Assembly: GCA_019135865.1 (NCBI GenBank)
Contig: JAGVVD010000019.1
Coordinates: 186,001-250,000 of the forward strand
Origin: Elusimicrobiota bacterium
GTDB taxonomy: Bacteria > Elusimicrobiota > Elusimicrobia > Elusimicrobiales > UBA9959
Reading direction: 5' to 3'
Length of the DNA stretch: 64,000 nucleotides
The first letter of the stretch is position 1. Every line of letters begins with the position of its first letter. Shown in pieces: positions 22,390 through 30,623 of the stretch. Both the position numbers and the translations under genes were made by a program. The notes below the pieces were generated by a model that saw only the letters and a list, made by a program, of their open reading frames with translations, made no database searches and had not been told where the DNA came from.

Positions 22390-22517
22390 GTAGAAAGGTT
22401 CTGAGGGAGGCTGCGGCGGCCCGCAGGTCGTCCCGCGGGCCCGCCCTGTGCGGTGCGGTCGTGTGGAGGGAGCACGAAAGGTATCAGGCGCAATCCTTTC
22501 GTGCTCCCTCTCTTTTT
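22390..22517 (+). ncRNA. candidate small RNA of about 128 nt
   Basis: The 128-nt segment is defined by the promoter at 22355-22383 and an intrinsic terminator ending at 22517. Internally, GGCGG-CCCGC and GCGGG-CCCGCC (about 22407-22444) can fold into a GC-rich stem. The 3' part is the terminator stem. I compared it by eye with SRP RNA, 6S RNA, tmRNA and RNase P signature sequences and saw no match. It may act as a regulatory RNA. A short unannotated peptide cannot be excluded. Confidence 0.65.
22466..22517 (+). terminator. long-stem intrinsic terminator of the candidate small RNA
   Basis: GAGGGAGCACGAAAGG (22466-22481) pairs perfectly with CCTTTCGTGCTCCCTC (22495-22510) around a 13-nt loop, followed by TCTTTTT. 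Confidence 0.9.
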
Positions 22518-22520
22518 GGC

Positions 22521-22616
22521 AGGGGACGCTGATTCCTAAATGCCTGATCATGCGCGGTTCTTCCCGGTTCACGGACCGTGTGTCGGCAATTAGGCATTTA
22601 GGAATCAGCGTCCCCT
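22521..22616. repeat. 96-bp palindromic element with 25-bp perfect arms (REPIN/MITE-like)
   Basis: The arm at 22521-22545 (starting AGGGGACGCTGATTCC) is the exact reverse complement of 22592-22616. The centre of 46 nt is less structured. It sits in the spacer between the small RNA and the next gene. The GGGGACGCTGATTCC-type end resembles palindromes mobilised by REP-associated Y1 transposases; no transposase is present here. Confidence 0.85.
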
Positions 22617-22650
22617 TGTGGAACCGATTTTTAATTAATTAAATATCTGC

Positions 22651-24270
22651 GTGAAAAGAGCCCTGACAGCGGTTTTTGCCGCGCTTTGTGCCCTGGTCCC
22701 CTCCGCTTTTCCGGCGCTGCCGGCCGCCCCGCCGCCGGGCGAGCGCACCATCTGGGACGAGATAATGCGGGAGCAGAGCCGCATCAATCTGCGCAAGGGG
22801 CATTCCCTGATGTCCTCCGGCGATTACGCCGCGGCCGCGGCCGAGTTCTCCAGGGCCCTGGCCAAGGCGCCCTCGGACCCCGACGCCATACTCCTTTACG
22901 GCTCCAGCCTGTACTGGCTGGGCGAGGTGGACCGCGCCGTCTCCGAATACCTGAGGGCCATCGAGCTGGACCCGGAGAACGCCCTCGCCTGGCAGCTCAA
23001 GGGGATCGCCCTGGCCTGGAAGGGCGACGCCGAGGGCGCGCTGCAGGACTTCCTGAAAGCCCAGAAACTGGACCCGGTCCGTTCCGACGTCAAGATGAAC
23101 ATCGGTTCGGTCTATCATTCGCTGGGTCTCTACGGTTCCGCGCTGGAGTATTTCAGGGCGGCGGCCGCCTCCGACCCGGAGAACCCGCTCTACCATTATC
23201 AGCTGGGCCTGCTTTATTCGCGCCTGGGACGCAACGCCGAGGCCAAGGCCTCGCTCAAAACGGCGCTCAAGTATTTCCGCTCTTACGAGGACGCCATCCT
23301 CGAGCTGGCCGTCCTGGAGGAAAGGGACGGCGACCTGAAGGCCGCGGTCTCGCTCTACCGCGACGCGCTGCGCATAAAACCCAGGGATTCCGTGGCCAGG
23401 CTGCGCCTGGGCCTGGCCCTGCTCAAACAGGGCGGCGCCGCGGACCTGGCCCGGGAACTGGAGCCCGCCTTCATGCTGAGCCCAAGGAACGAGAAGGGCG
23501 GTATCTCCCTTTCGATGTCCTATGCCGGCGGCAGGAAGGCGGACGCCGCCTCCTCCGGGGATGCCGACGGACCGCTGCTCTCCTCGCTGCGCCGCCTGCC
23601 CGAGGACGAAGAGGTGCGGGTCCGGCTGGAACTGATACGCCTGCCCAGGCTGGAAAAGAGATCCGCTTCGGCGGAATCCCTTTCAGGGGCCCTGGCCCGC
23701 GCCGTGGAACGGCCCCGGCTTTCCTATGTCAAGAAGGAGTACGCCGTCCCGGCCGGAGCGGCCGGGCGCGCGGAACGGCTGCGCGAGACCGCCGAGGAGA
23801 TAGAGCGGCTCATCGCCTCGGCCTCCGCGGAAGGCGACGTTAAGGTCAGCCTGGACATCGAGACGGTCAGGCCCGCCGCGAGGACCGAGGCCAGGGTGGT
23901 CTACGAACCGCGTTCCGTCGGCAACGACATGGGACTCTGGGTGGTGGGCAATAACTGGCTGGAGAACGTCGAAGAAGCGCTGTCCGAACTGGAGAACCCC
24001 GCCCGCGGCGCGGGCGGCGGGGCCGCCGCGCTGCTGAAGGGACTGGCCTTCCTGCTCGGCGGCGAGCATGCCGGCGCCGCCGAAAGTTTCAACGCGGCCC
24101 AGGAGAACTGGCGGCCGCTGGCGCTGATGGGACTCTGCGTGGCGGCCGTGCAGGAAGGGGACGAAGGCCGCGCGCTGGACCTGGCCGGCGAAGCCCTCGA
24201 GGCCGCCCCCGCCAGCAAGGTGGCCAAAGAGAACCTGGCCTGGCTGAAGAGAGCGGGGGAGGGGAAATGA
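22651..24270 (+). CDS. secreted TPR-repeat protein
   Basis: The 539-residue precursor starts with GTG (VKRALTAVFAALCALVPSAFPALPAA) and has a signal peptide. TPR units fill about residues 40-290; for example SYDAAAAEFSRALAKAPSDPDAI-like and SLYGSALEYFRAAAASDPENP segments. The second half (about 290-539) is less repetitive and has one more helical pair near the end. It is first in an operon with the THEP1-like gene and murC (4-nt overlaps). The position suggests envelope biogenesis; function is otherwise unknown. Confidence 0.75.
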   Translation: MKRALTAVFAALCALVPSAFPALPAAPPPGERTIWDEIMREQSRINLRKGHSLMSSGDYAAAAAEFSRALAKAPSDPDAILLYGSSLYWLGEVDRAVSEYLRAIELDPENALAWQLKGIALAWKGDAEGALQDFLKAQKLDPVRSDVKMNIGSVYHSLGLYGSALEYFRAAAASDPENPLYHYQLGLLYSRLGRNAEAKASLKTALKYFRSYEDAILELAVLEERDGDLKAAVSLYRDALRIKPRDSVARLRLGLALLKQGGAADLARELEPAFMLSPRNEKGGISLSMSYAGGRKADAASSGDADGPLLSSLRRLPEDEEVRVRLELIRLPRLEKRSASAESLSGALARAVERPRLSYVKKEYAVPAGAAGRAERLRETAEEIERLIASASAEGDVKVSLDIETVRPAARTEARVVYEPRSVGNDMGLWVVGNNWLENVEEALSELENPARGAGGGAAALLKGLAFLLGGEHAGAAESFNAAQENWRPLALMGLCVAAVQEGDEGRALDLAGEALEAAPASKVAKENLAWLKRAGEGK

Positions 24271-24818
24271 CCGGCTTCCCCAGGGTCCTCCTGCTCCGGT
24301 TCCGCTCCGGGAAGTTCAAGAACTTCTTCCTGGGCCCCCTGGTCTCCTCCTACCGCGGCTGGCTCGGCGGCTTCGTCACCGAGGAACTGCGGGAAGGCCC
24401 CTCCCGGCTGGGATATTCCCTGCGCCCGCTCGACGGGGAGAGTACGGTGCTCGCTTCCAGGACCATAGTTTCGCCCGTCAGTTTCAACAAGTACGGGGTC
24501 AATCTCGACGCGCTCAACGGCGCCGCCGCCGGCGCCATACGGCGCGCCCGCGCCGGCAAGGCCGCGGTCGTAGTGGATGAACTCGGTTCGATAAGCCTGA
24601 AGGCCCCGGCCTTCATGGAGGAGCTCGTCGCCCTCTTCTCTTCCGGGTTCCCCGCGCTGGTCACGGTGCGCGAGAACGCCGCGGTCTTCCTCTCCACGTT
24701 CTCCGCGCTGGAGGGCTGCGTCCCCGTCGAGCTGGAGGAGAAGAAAGCCGCCGCCGCCGAAAGGACCGTCCGCGCCTGGCTGGATTTCTATGTGCGTCTC
24801 AAAGGAGTCTCCCGATGA
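24267..24818 (+). CDS. THEP1-like nucleoside-triphosphatase with degenerate P-loop
   Basis: The 183-residue protein follows the THEP1 (DUF265) family pattern: GFVTEELREGPSRLGYSLRPLDG, then FNKYGVNLDAL and the Walker B-like VVVDELGSISL. The Walker A site is not GxxGxGKT/S: the equivalent N-terminal strand reads VLLLRFRSGKFKNFF, with the first Gly and the Thr/Ser lost. ATPase or GTPase activity is therefore doubtful. It overlaps the TPR gene and murC by 4 nt each. An intact P-loop relative is fused to a membrane domain at 54901-56544. Confidence 0.75.
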   Translation: MTGFPRVLLLRFRSGKFKNFFLGPLVSSYRGWLGGFVTEELREGPSRLGYSLRPLDGESTVLASRTIVSPVSFNKYGVNLDALNGAAAGAIRRARAGKAAVVVDELGSISLKAPAFMEELVALFSSGFPALVTVRENAAVFLSTFSALEGCVPVELEEKKAAAAERTVRAWLDFYVRLKGVSR

Positions 24819-26197
24819 TCTGGAAGGCTGGTTTCTCGCTGGCCGGCTGCGGCAGGATACACTTCGTAGGCATAGGCGGCATAGGCATGAGCGGCATAGC
24901 CCGCCTGCTGCGGCTGGAGGGTTTCGCGGTCAGCGGCTCCGACGAGCGGGCCAGCGAGATCACGCGGCGCCTGGCGGCGGAGGGCTGCCGCGTCACGATA
25001 GGCCACGGCGCCGCCGCCGTGCGCGGGGCCTCGGTGGTGGTGATGAGCTCCGCGGTGAAGGAGGACAATCCCGAGGTCCGCGAGGCCCGGAGGCTCGGCG
25101 TTCCCGTCGCGCAGCGGGCCCAGATGCTGGCCGAACTGGCCGCCCGCAGGAAGACGATAACTTTCAGCGGCAGCCACGGCAAGACCACGACCTCGTCGAT
25201 GGCCGCCGCCGCCTTCGAAGCGGCCGGGGCCGATCCGACGGCGGTGGTGGGCGGCATACTGCGCTCGCTGTCCTCCAACGTCAGGCACGGCGGCGGGGAA
25301 TACCTGCTGATGGAGAGCGACGAATCCGACGGCTCCTTCCTGCATTACTCGCCGCTGGTCGCCTGCGTGACGAACATAGATTCGGACCATCTCGACTTCT
25401 ACCGCGGCATGGACAGGCTGAAGGGCGCCTTCGTCGAGCATCTGTCGCGGGTGCCTTTCTACGGCGCGGCGGTGCTGTGCGCCGACGATCCCGGCGTCCG
25501 TTCGATACTTCCGCGGGTCCCGTGCCCGTACCTGACCTACGGCTTCGGCCGCGGCCGCGACTGGAGGGCCACGGACCTGCGCACCGGACCGGAGGGCTCG
25601 TCCTACAGGGCCTGGTTCAGGGGGCGCGAGCGCGGTACCGTGCGGCTGCGCACGGGCGGCGCGCACAACGCGCTCAATTCGCTCTGCGTGCTGGCGGCGG
25701 GTTCCTACCTGGGGCTGACCTTCGAAAGCCTCGCGCGGGGGCTGGCCGGCTTCGGCGGCGTGAAGCGCCGGCTCGACCCGCACGGCGAGGCCGGCGGCGT
25801 GAAGTTCTTCGACGATTACGGCCATCATCCGACCGAGATACGAAATACGCTGACGGCCGTCCGCGCCATGCATCGCCCGCGCCGCCTGCTCGTCATGTTC
25901 CAGCCGCACCGCTACTCGCGCACCGCGCTGCTCTACCGCGACTTCGCGCGCGAACTGCGCGCCGCCGACAAGGTCTACCTGCTCGACGTGTACCCGGCGG
26001 GGGAAAAGCCGCTGAAAGGGATCTCCAGCCGGCTGATCCTCGGCGCGGCCGGCCGCCGCTCGCCCCTCGTCCCCTATCCCGGCGTGCTCGAGGTGGCCAA
26101 GGACCTGCGTCCCGGCGACCTGCTGCTGAGCCTGGGCGCCGGCGACGTCTGGAAGTCGCTCGACGAGGTCAGATCCAAGTTCGAACTTATCGGATGA
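24815..26197 (+). CDS. murC: UDP-N-acetylmuramate--L-alanine ligase
   Basis: MurC adds L-Ala to UDP-MurNAc in peptidoglycan synthesis, in the cytoplasm. The 460-residue protein has the Rossmann-type N-terminus IHFVGIGGIGMSGIA, the ATP-binding loop SGSHGKTTTSS, the central MESDESDGSF and NIDSDHLDFY, and the C-terminal YGHHPTEI and FQPHRYSRT blocks. Length and motif order are normal. No other mur genes are adjacent. It is the last gene of the TPR-THEP1-murC operon. Confidence 0.96.
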   Translation: MIWKAGFSLAGCGRIHFVGIGGIGMSGIARLLRLEGFAVSGSDERASEITRRLAAEGCRVTIGHGAAAVRGASVVVMSSAVKEDNPEVREARRLGVPVAQRAQMLAELAARRKTITFSGSHGKTTTSSMAAAAFEAAGADPTAVVGGILRSLSSNVRHGGGEYLLMESDESDGSFLHYSPLVACVTNIDSDHLDFYRGMDRLKGAFVEHLSRVPFYGAAVLCADDPGVRSILPRVPCPYLTYGFGRGRDWRATDLRTGPEGSSYRAWFRGRERGTVRLRTGGAHNALNSLCVLAAGSYLGLTFESLARGLAGFGGVKRRLDPHGEAGGVKFFDDYGHHPTEIRNTLTAVRAMHRPRRLLVMFQPHRYSRTALLYRDFARELRAADKVYLLDVYPAGEKPLKGISSRLILGAAGRRSPLVPYPGVLEVAKDLRPGDLLLSLGAGDVWKSLDEVRSKFELIG

Positions 26198-26230
26198 TGA
26201 TACGGAGACAGCCGGGGGTATGCCGGCGTG

Positions 26231-26413
26231 GCCCCGCTTTCATCGGGAAACAATGGGGGTGGCGGCGGATTCGCGGAGAAAAACCGTTCGGAGCCGCGAG
26301 CTTGCGAAAGCGCGAGCGGCGAGAGCCGGAAGCGCGCGCACGGTGTGCGCGACGCTGTTTTTTCGGAGCGAACCGCCGACAGGACCCCGATAGTTATTCC
26401 AGGAAAGCGGGGC
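26231..26413. repeat. 183-bp near-palindromic element between murC and rsmA
   Basis: Nested inverted repeats span the spacer. The outer arms GCCCCGCTTTC (26231-26241) and GAAAGCGGGGC (26403-26413) are perfect. The inner arms, CGGCGG-A-TTCGC (26263-26274) with GAAAAA and TTTTTTC with GCGAACCGCCG (26369-26379), are near-perfect, and further complementarity lies between them. The whole can fold into one long hairpin. No credible gene lies in it. It resembles a MITE or a dispersed structured repeat. Confidence 0.7.
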
Positions 26414-26437
26414 GGAAGGAAGACAACCAGGAAGTCT

Positions 26438-27214
26438 ATGCGTAAGTTCAGCCAGGTGTTCCTGACCAACGAGGGCGCGGCGCTTCGCATCGCCGGGACG
26501 GCCTGCGGTATCTCCGCCGGCCGCCTCGTCGAGATCGGCCCCGGCCGCGGCGCGCTCACCCGCCACCTCTACGCCCTGCGCCGCTGCCCGCTGACGCTGG
26601 TCGAGATAGACCGCGACCTGGCCCCGAAGCTGCCACCCGCGTACCCGGAGGCACGCGTCATAAATTCCGATTTCCTGCGCGTGGACCTGGAGAAGGAGTT
26701 CCCGGAGGACCGCGTCGTTTTCGCCGGCAACCTGCCCTACGACTGCGCCACGCCGATACTCGACCGGATACTTTCGTTCCCGCGGTTCGCCGGAGCGGTA
26801 CTCATGTTCCAGAAGGAGGTCGCGGACAAGGCTCTGGCCCGCCCGGGGGACCCGGAATACGGCTATCTCTCGGTCATGACCGCCGCGCGCTCCTCGGCCT
26901 GCAGGCTGATGGACCTGGGCCCGGGCAGTTTCAGGCCGCAGCCGAAAGTGGATTCCGCGGTCGCGGTGTTCGAGCCGCTGAAGGAGCCTTTCCTGCCGCC
27001 GGGCCTCGAACCGGTCTTCGCCCGCGCCGTGAAGGCCGCCTTCATGCACCGCAGGAAGACCGTGCTCAATTCCCTGTCCGCCGCCTTCGGGGGGGAGAAA
27101 GAGAAGGCCGCCGCGGCGCTGGCGGCGGCCGGCATAGAGCCGTCCCTCCGGGCCCAGGCCCTCGCCCCTTCGGATTTCCTGCGGCTGGCCTCGGCCCTGC
27201 GCGGGCCGGCCTGA
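26438..27214 (+). CDS. rsmA: 16S rRNA dimethyladenosine transferase (RsmA/KsgA)
   Basis: RsmA dimethylates two adjacent adenines in the 3'-end loop of 16S rRNA late in 30S assembly, using SAM. The 258-residue protein has FSQVFL at the N-terminus, the SAM motif VEIGPGRGALT, the acidic LVEIDRDLA and the catalytic NLPYDCATPI (NLPY). SFRPQPKVDSAV follows. The ATG at 26438 is chosen because the conserved KFSQVFL follows directly; longer frames run through the palindromic element. The N-terminus is short for the family. Confidence 0.93.
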   Translation: MRKFSQVFLTNEGAALRIAGTACGISAGRLVEIGPGRGALTRHLYALRRCPLTLVEIDRDLAPKLPPAYPEARVINSDFLRVDLEKEFPEDRVVFAGNLPYDCATPILDRILSFPRFAGAVLMFQKEVADKALARPGDPEYGYLSVMTAARSSACRLMDLGPGSFRPQPKVDSAVAVFEPLKEPFLPPGLEPVFARAVKAAFMHRRKTVLNSLSAAFGGEKEKAAAALAAAGIEPSLRAQALAPSDFLRLASALRGPA

Positions 27215-27228
27215 ACCCCCGCTTTCTG

Positions 27229-27257
27229 TTGCCGGGGCGCTCCAATTAAAATAAAAT
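27229..27257 (+). promoter_or_regulatory. sigma70-like promoter for pepQ
   Basis: TTGCCG (27229-27234), a 17-nt spacer and TAAAAT (27252-27257) precede the M24 peptidase gene at 27293, which has GGGGAGGA as ribosome site. Confidence 0.6.
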
Positions 27258-27292
27258 ATAAGGCCGGGCTATTTCGCAGGGGAGGACGACGC

Positions 27293-28330
27293 ATGACCAC
27301 CAATGAAAAGAGACTGCGGCAGCTTCAGGCGCTGCTCAGGAAGAACAAGCTCGACGCCCTGTTCGTCTCCAGGCCTCTCGAGGCCGGTTTCCTCACTGGC
27401 TTCCACCTGGAAGGCTGCCTGCTGGCCGCCGGGAAGGACGACGTCCGCGCTTTCCTGCCAAAAATGCTTTTCGACCATTTCCGCTCCGTAGTCCCTTTCG
27501 TGAAGGCCGAGGCCTCCGACGATCCCGCCGGCTCCGCCCTCGCTTTCATGAAGGACAAAGGCTGGCGCAAGGCCGCCTTCGAGCCCGAGACCGAGACCTA
27601 CCTGGGCGGCACCGCCTGGAGGAAGAAGGGCCTGGCCGAGTTCGGCGGCCTGACCGCCTCGCTGCGCCAGTGCAAGGAAGGCGACGAACTCGCCGCCGTC
27701 CGCAAGGCCTGCGCCATCGCCGCGAAGGCCTTCCGTATCGTCAAGCCCCGCATAAAGGCCGGCCGCACCGAGACGAGCGTCGCGCTGGAACTCGAGGACG
27801 TCATGCAGTCGATGGGCGCGACGAAGACCTCTTTCGCCACCATAGTGGGCTTCGGCCCCAACGCGGCCATGCCCCATCACGAGACCTCGGAAAGGCGGCT
27901 GAGGAAGAACGAGGCCGTGCTCATCGATTTCGGCTGCGTTTATCATAACTACTGCTCGGACATGACCAGGACCTTCTTCTACGGAAAGCCCGACGCGGAA
28001 TTCCGCAAGGTGTACGCCATCGTGCAGAAGTCCCATGACCTGGGGATAAAGGCCGTGAAGCCCGGCGTCTCCACGATAGCCGTGGACAAGGTCTGCCGCG
28101 ACCATATTTCCGACGCCGGCTACGGCCAGTATTTCATCCACGGCACCGGCCACGGGGTCGGGCTGGAGATACACGAGCCGCCGCGCCTCAACACCCGCTA
28201 CAAGGGCACGCTCAAAAAGGGCATGATAGTCACCGTCGAGCCCGGCATCTACCTGCACGGCAGATTCGGCGTCCGCATAGAGGATACCGTGCTGGCGACC
28301 GGCGCCGGCCGCGAAATTCTGACGAAGTGA
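27293..28330 (+). CDS. pepQ: M24-family Xaa-Pro aminopeptidase/dipeptidase
   Basis: The cytoplasmic metallopeptidase removes residues next to proline. The 345-residue protein has an N-terminal creatinase-like domain (1-120) and a pita-bread catalytic domain with dinuclear metal ligands: IDFGC...DMTRTF (two Asp), GTGHGVGLEIHE (His), TVEPG (Glu) and RIEDTV (Glu). Length is typical of short PepQ/PepP forms. It is first in a run with lemA and the M48 protease. Whether it acts on tri- or dipeptides is not evident. Confidence 0.9.
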   Translation: MTTNEKRLRQLQALLRKNKLDALFVSRPLEAGFLTGFHLEGCLLAAGKDDVRAFLPKMLFDHFRSVVPFVKAEASDDPAGSALAFMKDKGWRKAAFEPETETYLGGTAWRKKGLAEFGGLTASLRQCKEGDELAAVRKACAIAAKAFRIVKPRIKAGRTETSVALELEDVMQSMGATKTSFATIVGFGPNAAMPHHETSERRLRKNEAVLIDFGCVYHNYCSDMTRTFFYGKPDAEFRKVYAIVQKSHDLGIKAVKPGVSTIAVDKVCRDHISDAGYGQYFIHGTGHGVGLEIHEPPRLNTRYKGTLKKGMIVTVEPGIYLHGRFGVRIEDTVLATGAGREILTK

Positions 28331-28350
28331 AAGTCTAGGGAGGTTGGAAA

Positions 28351-28914
28351 ATGACTGTATTAGCGATAGTACTGGGCCTGCTGGCGGTCTGGCTGGTCTT
28401 CACGTTCAACAAGCTGGTGGGCCTCAAGAACCAGGTCCTCAACGCGTTCAGGCAGATAGACGTGCAGCTCAAGCGCCGGCACGACCTGATACCTAACCTG
28501 GTCAACTCGGTCAAGGGCGAGATGAAGTTCGAGAAAGAGACGCTGGAGAACGTCATACAGGCCCGCGCCGCGGCCGTAAACGCCGGACAGGGCGGCAATA
28601 TGAACGAGGTACTCGCCAAGGAAGGCATGCTGACCCAGGCCCTGGGCAAGCTCTTCGCCCTCACCGAGAACTATCCCAACCTGAAATCCATCGAGGTGGT
28701 CAGGACGCTGATGGAGGAACTGCGCACCACGGAGAACCAGATCGGCTTCTCCCGCCAGTTCTACAACGACATCGTGACGCGCTTCAACATACAGCAACAG
28801 GTCTTCCCGACCAATATGTTCGCGGCGATACTGGGCTTCCAGCCCGCGACGCTCTGGGAACTGCCGGCCGATTCCGTCGAGCGGAACGTGCCCAAGGTGG
28901 ACCTGACCGTCTGA
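28351..28914 (+). CDS. lemA: LemA family protein
   Basis: The 187-residue protein has one N-terminal transmembrane helix (about residues 2-20) and the LemA helical domain with FNKLVGLKNQVLNAFRQIDVQLKRRHDLIPNL (family signature) and ENYPNLKS. Family function is poorly defined; members often neighbour HtpX-type M48 proteases or TPM-domain proteins, as here. A ribosome site GGAGG lies 9 nt upstream. It is probably an outward-facing membrane-anchored helical protein. Confidence 0.92.
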   Translation: MTVLAIVLGLLAVWLVFTFNKLVGLKNQVLNAFRQIDVQLKRRHDLIPNLVNSVKGEMKFEKETLENVIQARAAAVNAGQGGNMNEVLAKEGMLTQALGKLFALTENYPNLKSIEVVRTLMEELRTTENQIGFSRQFYNDIVTRFNIQQQVFPTNMFAAILGFQPATLWELPADSVERNVPKVDLTV

Positions 28915-28978
28915 ACCGGGGAGCGCCGCGCGGGGGCCGGCGTTCCCGGCCCCCGGACCTCCCCTTTCTCCGCCACAG

Positions 28979-30019
28979 ATGAACATATACGAGCAGCAGA
29001 CGAGCAATAAGCGCACCACCATGGCGCTGCTGGGCGCTTTCTTCCTGCTCTTCCTGGTGCTTGGCGCGGGCTTCGACTATTTCTACCTCTCGTTCGACCC
29101 GGCGGGCGCGCAGCCGACCTACGTGATGAACGCCCAGGGATACTACGAGGCCGTGAACACCTCGCCGCAGCTGATACCCTACGGCACCATAGCGGCGCTG
29201 CTCTTCGGCGTGATCATGGTCCTCAACAGCGTTTTCAACGGGGCCGGGATGGTCCTGCGTTCCACGATGGCCCGCCGCGCCGTTTCCGCCGACCCGGCGG
29301 AACAGCAGTTCCTGAACGTGGTCAGGGAAATGTCCCTGGCCGCCGGCCTGCCTCCGCCGGCCGCCTACGTGGTCCCCGATCCCGACGTCAACGCCTTCGC
29401 CACCGGCTTCAGCCCGGAGAATTCCGTGATAGCGGTGACCGAGGGCCTGCTCAGGACGCTCGACCGCGAGGAACTGCAGGCCGTGGTCGCCCACGAGATG
29501 AGCCACATCCGCAACTACGACATGCGGGTCATGACCGTGGCGGCCGCGCTGATGGGCGCGATCGCGCTCGTCAGCGATTTCGCCGGACGGAGCATGCGCT
29601 ACGGCGGCCGCGGCGGCGGCCGCTCTTCCGGCGGCGGCCGGGGCAAGGGCGGCGGTCCCCTGGTCCTGCTCCTTTTCGCGGTCTGGGTGCTGCTCGTCAT
29701 CTTCGCGCCGCTGTTCTCGCGCATGCTCGCCATGGCCATCTCCCGCCAGCGCGAGTTCCTGGCCGACGCCTCGGCGGCCGAGCTGACCCGCAATCCGATG
29801 GGGCTGGTCTCGGCCCTCGAGAAGATACGGGCCGCGGTCAACCCGACCAGGGCGATCAATAACGGCGTCGCGCACATGTGCATCACGGACCCGCGCGGCA
29901 GCCTGATAGAGGAGAAGTCCGGTTTCGCGGCGGACCTGCTGGCCACCCACCCGCCGATGGAGAAGCGCATACTGGCGCTGAAGATGATGGCCTATCAGAA
30001 GGCCCCCGCGGGGGCCTGA
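28979..30019 (+). CDS. M48-family (HtpX-like) membrane metalloprotease
   Basis: This is a membrane protease involved in quality control of membrane proteins. The 346-residue protein has two N-terminal transmembrane helices (about 17-38 and 66-84), the zinc motif VVAHEMSHIRN (HExxH) and the downstream Glu ligand in REFLADASAAEL. Two further hydrophobic segments flank a Gly/Arg-rich loop. The C-terminal STHPPMEKRI-like segment (here ATHPPMEKRIL) is typical of HtpX. It follows lemA, a common pairing. Confidence 0.92.
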   Translation: MNIYEQQTSNKRTTMALLGAFFLLFLVLGAGFDYFYLSFDPAGAQPTYVMNAQGYYEAVNTSPQLIPYGTIAALLFGVIMVLNSVFNGAGMVLRSTMARRAVSADPAEQQFLNVVREMSLAAGLPPPAAYVVPDPDVNAFATGFSPENSVIAVTEGLLRTLDREELQAVVAHEMSHIRNYDMRVMTVAAALMGAIALVSDFAGRSMRYGGRGGGRSSGGGRGKGGGPLVLLLFAVWVLLVIFAPLFSRMLAMAISRQREFLADASAAELTRNPMGLVSALEKIRAAVNPTRAINNGVAHMCITDPRGSLIEEKSGFAADLLATHPPMEKRILALKMMAYQKAPAGA

Positions 30020-30048
30020 ACCCAAGTACGACATCCCGGAGGTACACG

Positions 30049-30615
30049 ATGATACTAGCGGTGGATCTTAAGAACGGAAACATATTCGAGAACGAGAACG
30101 GCCAGATGGTCACGGTGATAAATTACCAGCATCACCGCAAATCCCAGTCGCGCGCCGTGGTGCGCGTCAAGCTGCGCAACCTGGAGACCGGCTCCATCAT
30201 AGAGACCAGCTACAGGCCGGAGGACAAGTTCAAGGAGGTCTCCGTGGAGAAGCGCCCCAAGACCTTCCTCTACGCCGACGGTAAAATGGCCCATTTCATG
30301 GACGACCAGAGCTACGAGCAGCTGGAGTTCCCGGTCGAGAAGCTGGGCGACGCGCTCAAGTTCCTGACCGAGAACATGAAGGTGGAAGGGCTCTACCTCA
30401 ACGAGAAGTTCTTCAACATCGAACTGCCGGCCAACCTCGTGCTCGAGGTGACCAGCACCGTGCCCGGCGTGAAGGGCGACACCGTCTCCAACATGATGAA
30501 GCCGGCCACGCTCAGCACCGGCCTGGAGATTAAGGTGCCGCTCTTCATCAAGGAGGGCGACAAGGTCCGCGTGGACACGCGCACCTTCGAGTACGTCGAG
30601 CGCGTCGCGCAGTGA
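30049..30615 (+). CDS. efp: elongation factor P with an atypical tip residue (Gln33)
   Basis: EF-P relieves ribosome stalling at polyproline stretches. The 188-residue protein has all three domains, with C-terminal GLEIKVPLFIKEGDKVRVDTRTFEYVER. The start at 30049 has GGAGG upstream. In the domain I tip loop, where E. coli has the modified Lys34 in KPGKGQ, this protein reads HHRKSQSRA. Alignment through flanking QH and A-x-V-R places Gln33 at the tip, with basic residues nearby. No modification genes (epmA/B, earP, ymfI) are nearby. Confidence 0.95.
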   Translation: MILAVDLKNGNIFENENGQMVTVINYQHHRKSQSRAVVRVKLRNLETGSIIETSYRPEDKFKEVSVEKRPKTFLYADGKMAHFMDDQSYEQLEFPVEKLGDALKFLTENMKVEGLYLNEKFFNIELPANLVLEVTSTVPGVKGDTVSNMMKPATLSTGLEIKVPLFIKEGDKVRVDTRTFEYVERVAQ

Positions 30616-30623
30616 CCCCTCCC

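Noticed and set aside
22390-22517. Small RNA as SRP (4.5S) or 6S RNA
   Set aside because: The conserved SRP helix 8 loop and the 6S central-bubble layout could not be recognised; I left it as unassigned.
26228-26437. N-terminal extension of RsmA through the palindromic element
   Set aside because: The conserved RsmA N-terminus starts at 26438, and the extension is encoded by an inverted-repeat element with low-complexity translation.
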